A stretch of DNA of 64,000 nt from Ascaris suum (GCA_013433145.1 CM024171.1:13717358-13781357); one strand, 5' to 3'; counted from the stretch's first letter, positions 32,195-46,960 are shown. Program-made: numbers and translations. Notes: a model not told the origin generated them from the letters alone.

Positions 32195-35100
32195 TTCAAC
32201 TAAGTTGCAAAGAAGTGCAACATAAATTTACGAAGCGGAATAGGAGGACATCATATATTGGAAATCTCTAGCTTAAAGATTTTTTCTGTATGTGGCTAGC
32301 GTGATTCGCCGCGACCCTGAGCAATGAAACGAAGCAGTCTCTGAGGGGACCTGGTCAATTAGACGAAAGCGGCCGCTAAATGAACATATCAAAACAATAT
32401 GTGTATATATTGCAACCCTATGTAGCACACTGTATGACTCACTATCCAAAGCATTTACTTCCTTTTGTATGAAATATTCTGATAAGAGTTATTACACTTA
32501 TCGAAAATTAGCAAACTAATCAAAACCGATTATCATCTCATCAGTAGAGAATTACCTTATCGCACATTTCTATAAACAAAACGCGAACTTCTGAACGAAT
32601 TAAGTTAAAACTGTAATGGCGCAATTTGCTTGAACTTAGATAAAAAGCGGATATAAGAGTATCAATGATTGTTAAATAAATCACGAGAAAAGCATATACA
32701 AAGAATATTCGACCACTGTGGAAATGCGAATATCTCTTGTTTTGTAAGCAATCTCTTCATACGCAAAAATAGATTTTCCCATCAATTAAATAAATTCATC
32801 TGATCTTTCTGCAAAGAACGAATTATTTTAGCAGAAAATGAGTTGACTAACCGTTAATGGAAATGACTCATTGAGACGATCTTCGAGCTGTTCTGTCTCT
32901 GATTTCGTTCGGTTATTGCCCATGTCAATGTCCTTTAATAACAATATTCAGCATTCAAAATAATTAAACAACTACCATGGCTATCAAAAAGATTCCTTAT
33001 ACCAATTTCCATGATAAATGTCCACTTAAGCAATCCAATACAAATCTAAAAGATAAATAGCGTTCCACTAAGGTCATGATGAAGCATTCGAATGTTTTTA
33101 TATTTGGTTTGCACCTAATCGTTTCTAAATTCATTTTTCCTCTTTATAAACTTAAGAACTAAATAAAAAAACATCTGCTTCATCTTCTTTATCGTTTCCC
33201 TCCATGGACCCTTCAAACTCATTCACATGCGAATCCACACAGGAATAAGGGAACCTATTCTGGACCTGCTATACCAAAAATAGACATTACATCTTTCATC
33301 AGCATGTGAGAGTTCGTACGTGGAAGTTTTTACATTTGGAAAAAAAGGACTGCAAAAGTATTGAACCTATTATGCTCATTGCGATACTTTCTCACGTACA
33401 ATATAATGCGCTGCCTTCTGAGGTAAAAAAATAGTCAAAAACTAAAACGTTCTGATGGATACCGATTCCCCCCCCCCCTCCCCCCCCACCCCAATCAGCC
33501 CTTCCCTCCTGTTGTTTGACAGCGCAAAATTTTATTTTATACTCGTCTCGTCCATGGCCTATATTTTCTGATCATTTAGACAAAATGCAGCCGTTGGAGA
33601 GCGCAACGATTCTGATTAAGGAGGACATCGTTGAAAGTATGCTGATTAAGAGATATTATGGTTAAAATCACGCTGATTGAAATTAAACGCTCGGTGTTTG
33701 AGAATTACATTGGTCCTTCCACTCGAAAGCAAATTCAACCCCACGATTCGCCTGGTATAATTCAAACTAGCAGATGCACAGCGGTTCCAGGTTGATGCTG
33801 AAATGACTGAGATGTGTCGCTGATATTTCTATAATACCGATCCACATAAATACATATCCACGCGTGAATAGCAAAAAAAAAACATCTGCACGGTTTTATT
33901 TTTCACAGTAGGAGCCTACACGATTTACATTTTCACAGTTTTCACATTTTCACAAACATCTTTTTCATGCGGCGCCTTCGACGCAAACAGTAGAAGCCAT
34001 CGTTTCTCTTCCAGTCCTTCACTCAGACAAACAAACAATGACAACTATCAGTAGGTCTATCACACTAGATTAATAAATGGTAGTACTGCTCGCAGCGATC
34101 CTAAGGAACGTTGCGAACACCCGAATTTCTACGTCATCCGAACACCAAATGCAAGGCTAAGGTTTCCACTGCGGGGAAAGGAAGATTGTAAACAATGCAA
34201 GCATCGCAATCTGAGTCTCGGAAACAGTATATGTTCAGGATCATACATCATGATTTATTCATGCTGCATTTGCTTTCTCCTCTCAAGCATGTACAGCTGC
34301 CGTTCTTTCTTTGAGAATTAAATCATCTGGAATGAACATCCGCATATCACAGTCGTCGAATACTTCCATGCAAGAGAATAAAGTAACCAACAACCTCTAC
34401 TAAGGTCTCGTCTGCTAATCTCATTTTCACTTATAATGACTTGCGAGCAGGAAAATGTGTCAAACAAAGACACTGCATTTCCCTGCTCACAAGTCCTACA
34501 CCTTGCAGTGCCATTAATTCAGTCAAGAATAAGTTTCAAAGAGGGGGATTTTGATGTGAGAGGATAAGACATTTGCGAATTTCAAGCCTGACATATTTTC
34601 TGGACGAGCATTGGAGTGGGCGATCATTGAAGAAAATATAGTAAAGGGAATATACATTGAAGTAAAGGAATAGTAAAGGGAATATACAGTAAAGGAATAG
34701 TAAAGGGAATAAAAAAGGAAATATAGTAAAGAAAATATACATTGAAGAAAATACGTAAAAAATATAGTGTTAGCTGAAAGAAACCGCAATTTTCCCGCTA
34801 TGAGCGCGTTCAGGAATCTGAAATTTGCCAGCTCGTTTAAATTCAGTGAGCAAAGCTGTCCAGAAGGGAGGGAGTGATAGCCCTCACAACTTTCCAAAAT
34901 GGGGACGAAAAGGAGAAAGCGATAACGATGCACGTGGCAAATAATTCTTTGTCATTTGCAAAAACACGGCATAAAAACTTTGTTAAGATGAATATCAAAT
35001 CAGTTGCTAGGTTTCTATCCTATTGTTTACGTTATCCACGAACAACACGCACTCCACTACTAAAGCCTCTTCGAGCATTTTTGATAAAAAATATGTTAAG

Positions 35101-36520
35101 CAACAATCAAAGGTTCAAAACAGCTTGGCACAATGTCGGACAAACATCCTAACGATGAGAGTGTCACATAAGCTGGACAGAGCGCTCAAAAACAACACGC
35201 AGATAAACAAAGTAATTAATCTTATGCATTTCCGCTTCTACCTGCCACGGAGGTAGAAATTTAAAAACAGAAAGCAGACAAGCTGACGCCAACAAACAGA
35301 TAAAACACCGTTATTCGACGCACTGCCCGCACTCGCAATAATTGCAATGGAATGGTGCACCATAATGGACATCGTAAAAAACGAGTGCGCAACTTCTAGT
35401 CGGATATAATATTTCACGAATACCCAATCACCGAAGATCCAACCTCAAAATGGAATGCAGGGATACAGTCCGCACAAACGCCAACCAAAGACTCATAATA
35501 CAAAGAAGAATAATAACATCTTGACCAAAAAGCAACACTACTTGGCACACATAGGCTATCTTCGGAACTATTGCAATTGAGATTTTAAAAAAACCTGGGC
35601 AAATAGACGTTAATTTACGTGTTCGCAGAATACCTGCGCACTCCCACTTGAATGTAGAAAATTCCGGCGCACTCCCACGGAATTTTTGTTTGCAACTTAT
35701 TTTTGCAACCTATTATTGGTTGTTTGCCGATCGGCTTCAACAATCACTACAAAAAGGTAAGGAATTTATGGAAGATTGAAATAAACTGAGAACTATAAAG
35801 AAAATTTTCTCGAAAATAAAATATTCGTCTGCTTCAAAATAACTTTTACCTATAGTACGTCTCTAATTTGATATCCTTTTTCCTTTTATTTTTGTTACGT
35901 GACGGTTCGAATTCATATCGATTAATGAGAAATGACCATTCAATTAATGAACTCTATTGAACGTATTCAACAAAAAGTTCCAGTTAGACGTCATGAACGA
36001 CAGATGCCATCACAAGGTCACTATAAGACTATAAGACTATCCGACTCGTCGAAATAACATGTTCAAGGAGACCTACCCTTCAACTTCAATAGGTTTCAAG
36101 TTGAAAAGACTTTATTTTTTCGTTTTAAAGAGAGCAGCCGCAATATTAGCCATAAGCATTATTATTGAGACAGGAAAGAAAGCAGAAGTGTTCGCTAAAT
36201 TCCGCAAAATTCGAATAGCACTTCAGATGTGGAAAATACGAAAATACTGAAATACAAGGAACCCTGAACAGTTTAACAGACACGATTTCTTTAACGGAAC
36301 GCTGCATCCTCAACGTAAGCAAGAGCATTTGGCTGCTACAATGAGTGATAAGAAGGTAAGATATAGCAAATACTTTAATTAATGAACCGTTTCAACCAGC
36401 TGTTCTTCGAATTTACCCCAAAAGCTTGAATAAAGCTCGTTTAAAAATTAACTCAGAAAGTAACATCAATAAATCCGTAGTTAGTTAAAGGTATCTTGAT
36501 AAGCAAGGTAGTGCACTCAC
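32195..36520. other. Region without supported gene
   Basis: AT-rich, about 4.3 kb. Contains a C run at 33,470-33,490, a local imperfect repeat at 34,630-34,760, and weak open stretches at 34,523-34,933 (minus) and 34,874-35,152 (plus) with no recognisable domain. Confidence 0.5.
34630..34760 (+). repeat. Imperfect minisatellite
   Basis: Four to five tandem variants of GAATAGTAAAGGGAATATACA within about 130 bp. Confidence 0.85.
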
Positions 36521-36686
36521 TCAATATGACCTTCAATTGTCGGCATTGTCGTTCGAGAAAGAGTTCCTCGCCGAGGTCACTCAGTGAGGCATCGTCATCG
36601 CCATGCGCTAATGACCAATGCCCACTATCGGAAAGCGGTGAAAGAATGTTAAGTGACTGGCGCTCAAATTGTGATGCCAAAATCGC
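36521..36686 (-). CDS. Orphan exon, acidic protein of unknown family
   Basis: Acceptor gttgcag, strong donor GTGAGT, phase 0 to 1. Encodes AILASQFERQSLNILSPL, then SDSGHWSLAHGDDDASLS and DLGEELFLERQCRQLKVIL. GC content is clearly above the flanks. The acidic Ser-rich middle and helical end suggest a linker before a helical domain. It lies downstream on the same strand as the nuclear receptor exons at 48 kb, across 11 kb of mostly satellite, so it could be a hinge or ligand-domain exon of that gene, but I cannot show this. Confidence 0.6.
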
Positions 36687-37332
36687 CTGCAACTCAGCAC
36701 TCTTTACAATAACAAAAAACGCACTCAAGGAAACAATAATTAGGAATGTTCTAGAGACCTAGTGAAGTTTCCAGAAAAAACGACTTAGTGGATTAGCTGA
36801 CCACCCAGTAACATATCAGTTAGCGTTATATCAAACCAGTTACTGAATTTTTCCACTTTTTAGCATTCTTCAAGGATATCAACTCGAGTTAGGAGGCTTT
36901 AACAAAGGGTAGGTTGCGGTATTATCAGGCTAGCTAAGCATGACAATGAACTTAAAAAGAAATATGTGATAACAATTAATGAAAAAAAAGTCCTGAATGA
37001 GTGTACTGAAGTAAAATTGAAGTTGAGAAGCAATTCTAAAGTCAGCTTAGGTTACCGTTGAGGCTATATAGCAGCAAGCAAAGAGTAAAGCATTGATTTA
37101 TTGTCTTAGAAGGCTGACAAAGAAGTTGTAATGATTATATAGCCGCTCACACACTGATACATATTGATGGTATGAATGAAACTGCTCGTATCGTTTGAAT
37201 GGTGGCGTTCTGACGCAAATATGTCGAAAACTTTCGCTCATCGACACTGAATAACTAGTGTGTAACTCCCGAAGCTTTTGTTGGTGCAGATTCTAAATAA
37301 AGGAGTGTGTTTGTGCACTTATACCTATCCAC

Positions 37333-37335
<3 letters not shown>

Positions 37336-37374
<39 letters not shown>
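37336..37374. repeat. (TA)n microsatellite
   Basis: About 19 perfect TA units. Confidence 0.95.
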
Positions 37375-37375
<1 letters not shown>

Positions 37376-37755
37376 GCTGAATATGTAGATAACATAAATT
37401 GTTCCTTTAAGTGAGAAACTGAGAAAACAATTTTGCAAAGAACTGAAATCATTCAGATATCCCATGAGTAAGCCAGACAGAAAATTTCCATAAAAGTAAA
37501 AATCATGTGATCCTGATATACTTACACAGCATCTGCTTTCTTATAGACTTGGTCGGATCGAGCCATCTCTGAAAAGTCGATCAGCTCAGAATTCATTGAG
37601 CATCACAATTGCATCAAACAAATCTCAAAAAACAATGGCCAGTATCGAATGATGAAAGTATTGAAAAGGCTGCATCGAAGAAATTCATTGCTTTTTTAAA
37701 ACTATACTTCAGGCTTCAAAGACAAGATGAATATCATTATCAACTTTTATTTCCA

Positions 37756-39422
37756 TAATCGCTTCACTGGCTGGATCTCATCTTTAATAATTAGAATAAG
37801 TGACAGCTGGAAACGGAACCCTTACATGAGAAATGAACGGGAAAGAGGGAATTCGCACAAGCATGCAGTAAAATAATTATGGAACATTAAGGGTGAAAAT
37901 TGCAGCTATGCTCCAAGAAGAGTTGATTGGTATTTCCACAGATTCCATCCTGCATCCCTCGGAACGATGAAAATACATTAATAAAATGAAAAAGCGGAAG
38001 TAGCAGCAGTGATGCAAGTTGATTTTGGATGAAATTACAATAAAATATCGCAAAGAATGATGGTGCCCGAATACAAAAAAAGAAATAAAGCTCCAAGTGA
38101 TGTTCTTTCCGCTGTGTTCTTAGAAAATTTCAGTCCCTGAACCGTTTTTTCCACGATTCTGTGTTATAGGTGTGCAGTCTCAAGTGACCAATTGATATCA
38201 TTAGCAGCGCTCTACAGTTTCGGTTGTCTACGCTAGTGGGTGCCTCTGCGAGCTGTGAGTCATGATCAGTCATTTCGTATCGGAGCGTCAACACACGAAT
38301 GCAACGTCTATTCATATACCAAATTCCTGTCCTGTTTCAAGTTCTATTCATCTATATACCTTATTCATTTGCAACTGTCCCACCATTTTTGAGAATGAAG
38401 GTTTGAATATTATGTCTTTTTCTAGCAAGTCATGTCTGCTTTTCTGAGCGAATTTACGTCATCATTTCGCTCAGAAGTTTTCCTGTCATTATACGATCGT
38501 AGTATATAGCCTTTCGCTTTTGTTGTTTAAAAACTGGATGACACACTGAGTGCTATAACAGTTTTTAGATCTTCATAAGCAACTTTGTCCAGGAGTTTTT
38601 GAGCGAGTCGATTCCGATCACAAGATTACTGTGGTATGAGTTGAAGAGCATTATGGTAGAACTTTTCGTTTTTCCGAAATGAGATTTTCTGTGGCCATCA
38701 AAATACACAAGTAGAGTGACAAAATTTCAGGTTTAAGGGATCGAGTTATTGTCTTTTCCGCCTCATCTCGTTGTGCTTTTTTTCCGGAAAATTGTTATGC
38801 CATTCTTTCACAATAGAATTTCTTCTCGTATCAACAACCGATCGCTTTTGTACTCATGATTGCCATTGAGAACTTAGCTAATGGGATGCCCGTTTTACAA
38901 ATCCTGGTAAGTGTTTGTTTCTTACACATGCCCATTGTATGTAATCATCTCCTTAATTTTCCCGCAAGGAAAGGTGAGGCCTAAAGTTTCGCAAAAGGTG
39001 TCCTCTGAACAAGAGTAAGGGGTAAATGCCAACCCTTGCACGATGGCCCAATCTCATCGAAACGCAATTCTGACCAACTAGTAAATGATGATAGTGATAA
39101 CACTCGAAATCAGGTTATCCCTGTCATCATTTACTAGTTGGTGTTCAATGTTGCGAACGTGCAAAATTGAATTAAGTGCAGAGAAGTGTGACTATTAATG
39201 CAAAATGTGGGTACCGTCACTCTTGGCTGGTGTGGGTCGAGAGCGCACGTGAACTGCAATCCGAAGTAATCCTTTTCAACGCGTTCGAGATGCTGAAGAC
39301 CTTATCGAGTAACGCTTGACCTCTCGAGTGTCGCTGAAACTAAAAAGAAAATAGACAACGGTTCATGCTCAATTTACTCTTTCGACATACCAGCCATTCT
39401 TTACGGATGCCGATGCAATATT
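37756..39422 (+). mobile_element. Dispersed repeat, longer copy
   Basis: Both ends match 21,021-22,468 (37,756-37,898 and about 38,700-39,422). The middle, 37,900-38,700, is present only here and has no recognisable transposase. A second small inverted repeat (TTCTGAGCGAA...TTCGCTCAGAA) sits at about 38,438-38,478. Probably a full or longer copy of a non-autonomous element. Confidence 0.75.
39073..39142. other. 29-bp-stem hairpin in dispersed repeat (copy 2)
   Basis: Same hairpin as at 22,118. One arm has ATGATAG where copy 1 has ATGACAG, turning a C-G pair into a possible U-G pair, so pairing would survive in RNA. The loop is slightly shorter. Confidence 0.85.
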
Positions 39423-41049
39423 GCTTACACTGCTTACAAAAAATTGCTTACATTCGGCAAAATTTGTGAAACGCATAAAGAGAATGAGTGCCTCAGAGAA
39501 TTCCATTTTGTGATGTTTCAAGATGCAAATATTTTAAATTGCAAGCACGGTTTTCTAGACGGTGAAGTGAGGAGGAATACTAAATAGATCTCATCTGTGT
39601 TATTATAAAGGACAAATACCCTTTTTGTCGAAGTCGGGTGAATAACTCTAGGGTTGGTATGTTGGAGTTCACTTTCTCATATTTACTTGCTTCAAATTTG
39701 TGTATTTAAGTGCAAATTCTACTCATTTATTTCGACAAAAATTCAGTCAATGAGATTAAACTTGTACATGATATGGAGCCATAGAAAATTTATAAGGGGC
39801 TTAATCATGTTCAAAAAATTTACACATGTTCTTATGTGAATTATTTCCGCACTTAATTCTTTTCAGCATTCTAAACTGTGAAACCTAACACTGAGATTCA
39901 AAGGATTCAGCTTAGCAAAAAGAAATAAAAAGAACTCGCCTGCTTCCAAAAACACCCGAACGTCGGACCTTTTCTCAGCCTGACGAGCTTTATTGCGTAC
40001 TGTACAACGATAATTGCCGGCATTCTCCTCGCGGCTGATGATACGAACGTCGTTCGTTTCTCATTTATTACCTAAATCATATTCAACATATCATATTCGT
40101 TAAGTTGAACTATGGCAATTATTTACCTTATTATCAGCTTCAAAATATAAAATTGTCACTCAGGCGACTATGCCTGTGATTTCAAATAACTCATGAGTGC
40201 AGCTTAACGACAAAGCTCTGAGCTATGTCAGCTAATGCCCTATTTATGAAATCACAAGCACCGCAGAAACATACCACTTTAAGTTCAGGCTGCATCCCAG
40301 ATATCAGCATCATTTTAAGTTAGTTGAGCATTACCTCAGCCTTCTATTTTGCTGCATCAATGACTTTAATCTGTTGGAAGAACAGTCGACCATCGTTTTC
40401 CCCTTATTCAATACAACTGCAATCGCTCATCATCAATAAACGATAAAAAAGAGCGCAATTTTGCGAAATCATCTTCCATACCTCAGACTATCGAAAACAA
40501 TGAAAAAAACAAAATCTCGTCTCAGAGCCAACTGAATATTAAGTTTATTCCTTGATTGCGTTTAAACACTCTATCATTTCAACATACACTTTATATCGTA
40601 TGTTCCAAATCTTATTTACTCCACTACAAACATTTCAAGACTCATTCAAACTCTTTTATAGGAACGAATGTTGCAGTGTAGATAAGGGAGATTTTCGCAT
40701 GACTTAACGAATTCATGTAATGACCAACACTCCTAAAAAGCACTTAGTGATGAGGAAATATGTAGGTTTGATTTTATATTTGGCTGGAACGTCTGTCGGA
40801 GGATGTTGTCGCTGCGGTATTGCGAGCAATCGCAGATGATGATAATTTAGAATAACGCTGAAAAACTTATTTATTGTGCTAGCATTTCGGTTTGCGAAAT
40901 TATTGCAAAATAAATTTGCATACAACTGATTTCAATTGAACAGAATATGCAAAGTCATAATTTACGATTACATCAAATTGCAAGCGTATCATGATGTTAA
41001 TAGAAGAGAGAAATGGCTATGGAGTATAAGCATTTGCACATCATCATAA
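39423..41049. other. Region without supported gene
   Basis: About 1.6 kb of AT-rich sequence with no convincing exon, repeat or RNA gene. Confidence 0.5.
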
Positions 41050-43515
41050 ACAAATATATAAACAAAGATATATTGAAAAACATAAATTATAAATTCAAAT
41101 TGAAAAAAAAAAGGAATATAAATTTGAATTTGCATATCAGTGTAAATATTAATAAGTATGCAAATAAATTGAAATCATAAATATAAATACAAATATCAAT
41201 ATTGATGTAAACATAAATGTAAGTTTAAGCTAAAATACAGACATGAATTTAAATATAAATGAATATAAATATAAATTACGAATACATATATAAATTTTCG
41301 AAGTACTTTTAATCAACACCTGATGCAAAATCAAATGATTTCACATCGATAAAAGCACTCGACGAAAATACCAAGGAAAATTGCTTACCTTGACGGGTTT
41401 CTCTTAAAGCCGCAACATTTCCGATTGTGACTGGTTGAAAACGGAGGCCCCATTTCCACATCATTCACGTTTCAAATCGTCTTCGACACCACCCTAGAGT
41501 AATCAGCCGAAGGTGCGTCCTGAAATAAGTTATTCTATATTTTCATCAGTCAGTCTATGCACGAACACTTCCGATTGCTTAGAAGCGTCGACAGATCGTT
41601 AAGTACGGGGACCACAACACATTTCTGACGTTCCTGGAAACATTACGCGAACATAATTCCAATAAAAATACAAATATTATTATAAGTATAAAGATAATGA
41701 CATGTAAATAAATACAAACTATATCAACATCAATATCAACAGAAATGTAAAGATAAAGGTGAATACAAGTTACAAATATAGATATCAAAAATAAACACAA
41801 GGATAAATAGAAAACTATAAATAAAAATAATAATAAAATCTTCGAAGAAAATGATTAGGATAAAAGTAATAATATCATATAAACTATTAATATAAATATA
41901 AATGTGCGGACAAATATTGATATAAACAAAAAGACTATGATAAATATAAATTACAACATAAAGATAAATATAAATAAACTACTGATAAAAGATAAATATA
42001 AATTAGTATTAATATGAATAAGAAGATGTAAATAAATATAAATTATAAATATGAATATAAATACAAACATAAAAAGAACTGTAAAGTTTAAAGATAAATA
42101 TAAGTAAAAGCGTAAATAAGTATAAGTGAAAACATAAATTTAAATATAAACTTAAATAATTGAAAAAATACCTTCAAATTATATACATAAACATAACGAC
42201 AGTTTTAAGCAGAAATGAAATAAATATAGATGCAAATATAAAATCATAAATAAAAATATGAATTTAAATATAAACACTTTTAAACATAATTATACATATA
42301 AACGTGAATAAAAACATCAAAATAGATATGAGCTGAAAAATATATATAACTGTAAGCATATAAATAAACATAAATATAAGACAAAGCTACATGAATTATA
42401 AACATAAACATAATACAATTATAAATACAAATGTAAAGATAGACATAAAATCACAAATACAAATATTAGTGTTAATATACCAATATCAATATTAATAGAT
42501 GCTGATGAATACAAATACAAAAACAAGTATAAATACAAATATAAGTAAAAAACTGAAACATAGATATAAATATAAACTGCAAATATAAATAAAAATCAAA
42601 ATATAAACATAAATATAAATATAGGAGTTAATATAAATATTAACAAAGACAAAGAAAGATAGAGATCATAAATAGAAACATTAATGTAAATACGAATGTA
42701 ATTAAATATACAGACAAATATAATTTATAAACACAAATATAAAAATGGATAAAAATACGAGGAAATAAATAAGATTAAGGTAAATATAAATTATAAATAT
42801 AAATATAAATATAAGATTGATACCAATAAAAATACATAAATAAACATGCACTGTGAATGAAAATAATGAAAATATAAATATAAATGCAATAATGAAAAAT
42901 ATAAATGAGCACGATGATAAAAATGAATACAAACCAGAAATATATATATATATAAATATAGATATAAATATAAATAAGTACAATGATAAACTTTAATTAT
43001 GCATGCAAAGATAAATATAATTATGCGTTCAAACATAAATATGAACATAAATATAAACATGAACAGAAATATAAATATAAATGCAAACATAAATATGAAC
43101 AGAGAAAAACATAGAAAATACAATTACGCATATTAATATAAATAGAGACACAATTATAAACATATATGAAAAGAAACACAAGGACACTGATAAATTTAAA
43201 ATTTTTAAGCCTAAGTAGAAACAAAAACATGATGATTAATATAAATTAGAATTTTAAATGAAAGTAAATAATAAAGATAAATACAAATTATAAATATAAA
43301 TAGAGATAAAAATATGCATATGAAGAAGACATAAATACAAGTGCAAAAACAAAAATATATATAAGTACAAATATAAACGTAAATATAAATTTAAATATAA
43401 GTATACATTATGAATAAAATGTTAACATCAACATTAATATAAAATAATAATACTATAATCCTAAATACAAATATTATAAATACTACTACAAGCAAATAGA
43501 AGTATAAATGAATGT
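41050..43515 (+). repeat. Degenerate ATAAAT satellite
   Basis: Long field of A-rich hexamer-like units (TAAATA, CATAAA, AAATAT), interrupted by ordinary sequence at about 41,290-41,650. The minus-strand open frames inside it are Ile/Phe/Tyr/Leu-only and are repeat artefacts. Confidence 0.93.
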
Positions 43516-43745
43516 GCGCTACCTGGCGCACCGAGTGGATACAATAATGAAAACGATTTTCTAAAGCATTTGGGCCTTTTTATACCCTGCATCGCTCTCA
43601 TGCGAGTACCCTTGAGCGACCGAATGCTGACGTTCCCATGGGGTGCTTCGCAAAGGTCTGCGAGCGTGAAAAGATCAATAGCCCCTAGCGCGATACGAGA
43701 AATCAGATAATATGGCGGCCCTCTCCCATCCCCTAGCATGCCCTC
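43516..43745. other. GC-rich island inside satellite
   Basis: About 230 bp of roughly balanced base composition sharply bounded by satellite on both sides. The minus strand is open for 75 or more codons (MLGDGRGPPYYLISRIAL...) and contains a GGTATAAAAAGG motif. Neither a tRNA, 5S rRNA, snRNA nor spliced-leader gene could be recognised. Origin unknown: an inserted fragment, an exon, or a small RNA gene. Confidence 0.6.
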
Positions 43746-43754
43746 CTATACATA

Positions 43755-44040
43755 ACGTAAATATTAAAATTTACGAATAAAAATGAATTGAAAACGAATT
43801 TAAATATGGATAAAAATGAAGGAAAATGTAAAATATCAATACAAATATAAATATATGTAAACGTAAGCAAAACATAAATATAAATAATACAAATATAACT
43901 AAAGATAAACAGAAGTTATGATTGTAGGTATAAATGTTAACGCTAATATTAATATAAATGCAAATATGAGCGTAGATTCAAAAAAGTGTGGATAGAAATA
44001 AAAAGGTAGATAGGAATATAAGAATGAATTCAAAGACGAA
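43755..44040 (+). repeat. Degenerate ATAAAT satellite
   Basis: Continuation of the 41-43.5 kb satellite beyond the GC-rich island. Confidence 0.9.
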
Positions 44041-44454
44041 CACAAAATGACCATTAGCAATCGCAAGGCACTTTTTGCGAGGCTCACATATGTATACGGA
44101 GACATAAACGCACAAAAGCTTGTACTCTGCAATTCCTTGTGCTTCAATAAGCTCAGAGAAACAAACAAAAGAATGAACTACAAGTGTTCGTTTCCGTTAA
44201 GACAGTTGCGCAACTGCAGAAATCTGCAACTGATTTAGGCTGAGAGCATAGAATTGCAAATGTTTATTATGTAAGAAACTATCAGAAGTGTCCAGATTGT
44301 CAACGGCTGCTAACCAATTTCGAAACATCACTAAACCTTGGAACAGTTATAACGATCCCTCTTCTTTCTTCTTTCCGTTGAAAAAGCCAGCAGAAGCTGC
44401 ACAAAAATACCTACTTTTACAACAGCAAGCTGTATGAGCAAACCAACAATGAAC

Positions 44455-45965
44455 TAGTATTGGAACTAGTGATAAGCTGATAAAAAACAAACAACAAACA
44501 AATAACTAAACTGACAATGAAAAAAACTAATGGTAAACGAATAATTTTAAAAAACAAAAAAAAAAAATAGAACTAATAGTAAACAAATAACAAAACTAAT
44601 AATAAACTAATAATAAAACTAATAATAAACCAAACCGACAAACCGACCAAAGCTGATAACAAAACAAATAAAAAACTAAAACTTATTATAAACAAAAAAT
44701 ACGACTATTATCAAATTAATAATAAACCTGATAATACACTAATCATAAAAGTAATTCTGAACTAAACTAATAAAAACCTAATGATAAAACTAACAGCAAA
44801 GAAATAACGAAACTAATAATAAACGAAACGAGTAAAAAAATAATAATGAAACTAGCAATACACTAATTATAAAGCTTAAAATAAACTTATAATAGAGCTA
44901 GTAATAAAACGAATAAAAAAACTAGCAATAAACCACAATAATAATAAAATAATAATAAAACTAATAATAAGAATAATAAAACTAATAACAAAAAACTAAT
45001 AACAAAAAATAACAAAATTAATTGTAAAACAGTAGCAAAAGTGATAATCAACGAACAATAAAACTCATATTAAACTAATAAACAAATCTATAAAAAATTA
45101 GTAATATAAGTAATAATAAAACTAATAATATAACCAATAAAAAAGTGATAACAAAGTTTACCAATAAACCCCTAATAAAACTAATGGAAAACTTATAACA
45201 AAAGGTATAATAAACTATTAGCAAAACGTAATAAAAATTATAAGACTAACGACAAACTTATAAGAAAAATAATAAAAAAAAACTTGAGATAAAACTGACA
45301 ACATGCCGATATTAAAACTAATAAAAAATAAACTAATAGTGAAGTAATATACAACTAATAACAAAAATATGAAAACCAATAATAAACAAATAATAAATCT
45401 AATAATAAAAATAATAAAACTAATAATAAACTAATAATGAAAAAATAATAGACAAGTAAATCTAATAATAAATAAATATGATAATAAGCTAATGGAAAAA
45501 ATATTAATGGACTAATAAACTATTAATAATAAACTAGCAACGAAAAAAAAAACTAATAATAAAAATCAAATAATAAAAGTAATAAAAATAATAAAAGACT
45601 AATAATGAAAATGTAATAGACCAATAATAAAACTATGAATAAACTAGTAATGAAATATCAATAATAAACTAATAGTTTAACAGATGATAAAACTAATAAC
45701 ACTACTAATGAACTACTAATAAAACGAATAAAACTAATGATAAACTAGGAAAAAAATTAACGATATAATAAACGAATAATAAACTAATAACAAAAGTAAT
45801 AATAAAAATATTAAAAGTAAGAATAAACCAAGAATAAACCTAGTAATAAAAGTAATAAATCAATAACGGACTAATAATAAAAGTTATAATAAACTAACGA
45901 CCAAACTGATAAAAAACTAATAATAAAACTAATAATAAACCGATAATAAATTCTAATAGTTAATA
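44455..45965 (+). repeat. AATAAT/ACTAATAATAA satellite
   Basis: About 1.5 kb built of variants of ACTAATAATAAAACTAATAA. The unit differs from the ATAAAT family and the switch between them at about 45,965 is abrupt. Confidence 0.93.
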
Positions 45966-46960
45966 AATATTTATAGATTATAAATATAAATTTAACCATA
46001 AATGTTGATAAAAAATAAATATTAAAAAATGTGAATTAAATATAAACAAAAAATGAAATATGCATTATAAATATAAACATAAGTAAAAGGTAAACAAAAG
46101 CATAAATCTAAAAAACACATACATATAAATAAAATATAAATATAAATGCAACTATTAATATAAATACAAACATAAATTTACATATTAATGCAAAAATAAA
46201 TATAAGCTTGAATATAAATATGAAGATAAACTTAAATATGATCCTAAGTATAAACATCAATACAAATATGAAAAGGAATGCAAGTAGGTATAAAAATAAA
46301 CATGCAACATAAATATAAATGTAAACATTTATGTAATTTTTTAATATGAATATAAATGAAATATAATTATAGATTTGAACATAAATACAAATAAAATGAA
46401 AATATATATTATAGATATTAATACTAATACAGAAGATGGTATTAGTGCAAATATAAATATAGATTATAAATATAAATATGAATACAAATAGAGACAAGAA
46501 TAAATGATTACATATAAATAAGATAAAGATAAATGTAGATTATAAATATAAATGTAAATAAGCATGTAGATAAATGTAAAACGGTAAATATAAAGGTATT
46601 AATAAGTTATAAGCACAAGATAAATGTAAACTATACGCATAAATATAAATATAAATATAAATATGAACATAAATATGAATATAAATACAAATAAAAATAG
46701 AAACAAAGAGAAAAATACAAACACAAACAATTAAAATAAATATAAATATAAATTTCTGGTATAAAATAAAAATATAAACATAAATGCCAATTAAATATGA
46801 AAATAAAGATAAACACAAATTATTAATATAAATGTAAATAAAAAATAATAAAATAAATATAAAGATAAAGAAAATATAAACAAGAAAAGACATAAAATAT
46901 AAATATAAAGAGAAATTATAAATATCAATATGAACGAAGAAATGAGTCTAAATAAAGAAA
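45966..46960 (+). repeat. Degenerate ATAAAT satellite
   Basis: Same family and strand orientation as 41-43.5 kb. Confidence 0.92.

Noticed and set aside
42702..43230. Long minus-strand open frames rich in Ile, Phe, Tyr and Leu, resembling membrane proteins
   Set aside because: They are translations of the ATAAAT satellite; the same artefact occurs at 24,175-24,393, 46,108-46,893 and 50,330-51,007.
43516..43745. tRNA, 5S rRNA, U-snRNA or spliced-leader gene in the GC-rich island
   Set aside because: No A/B box pair, anticodon arm, 5S internal promoter or SL motif could be found.
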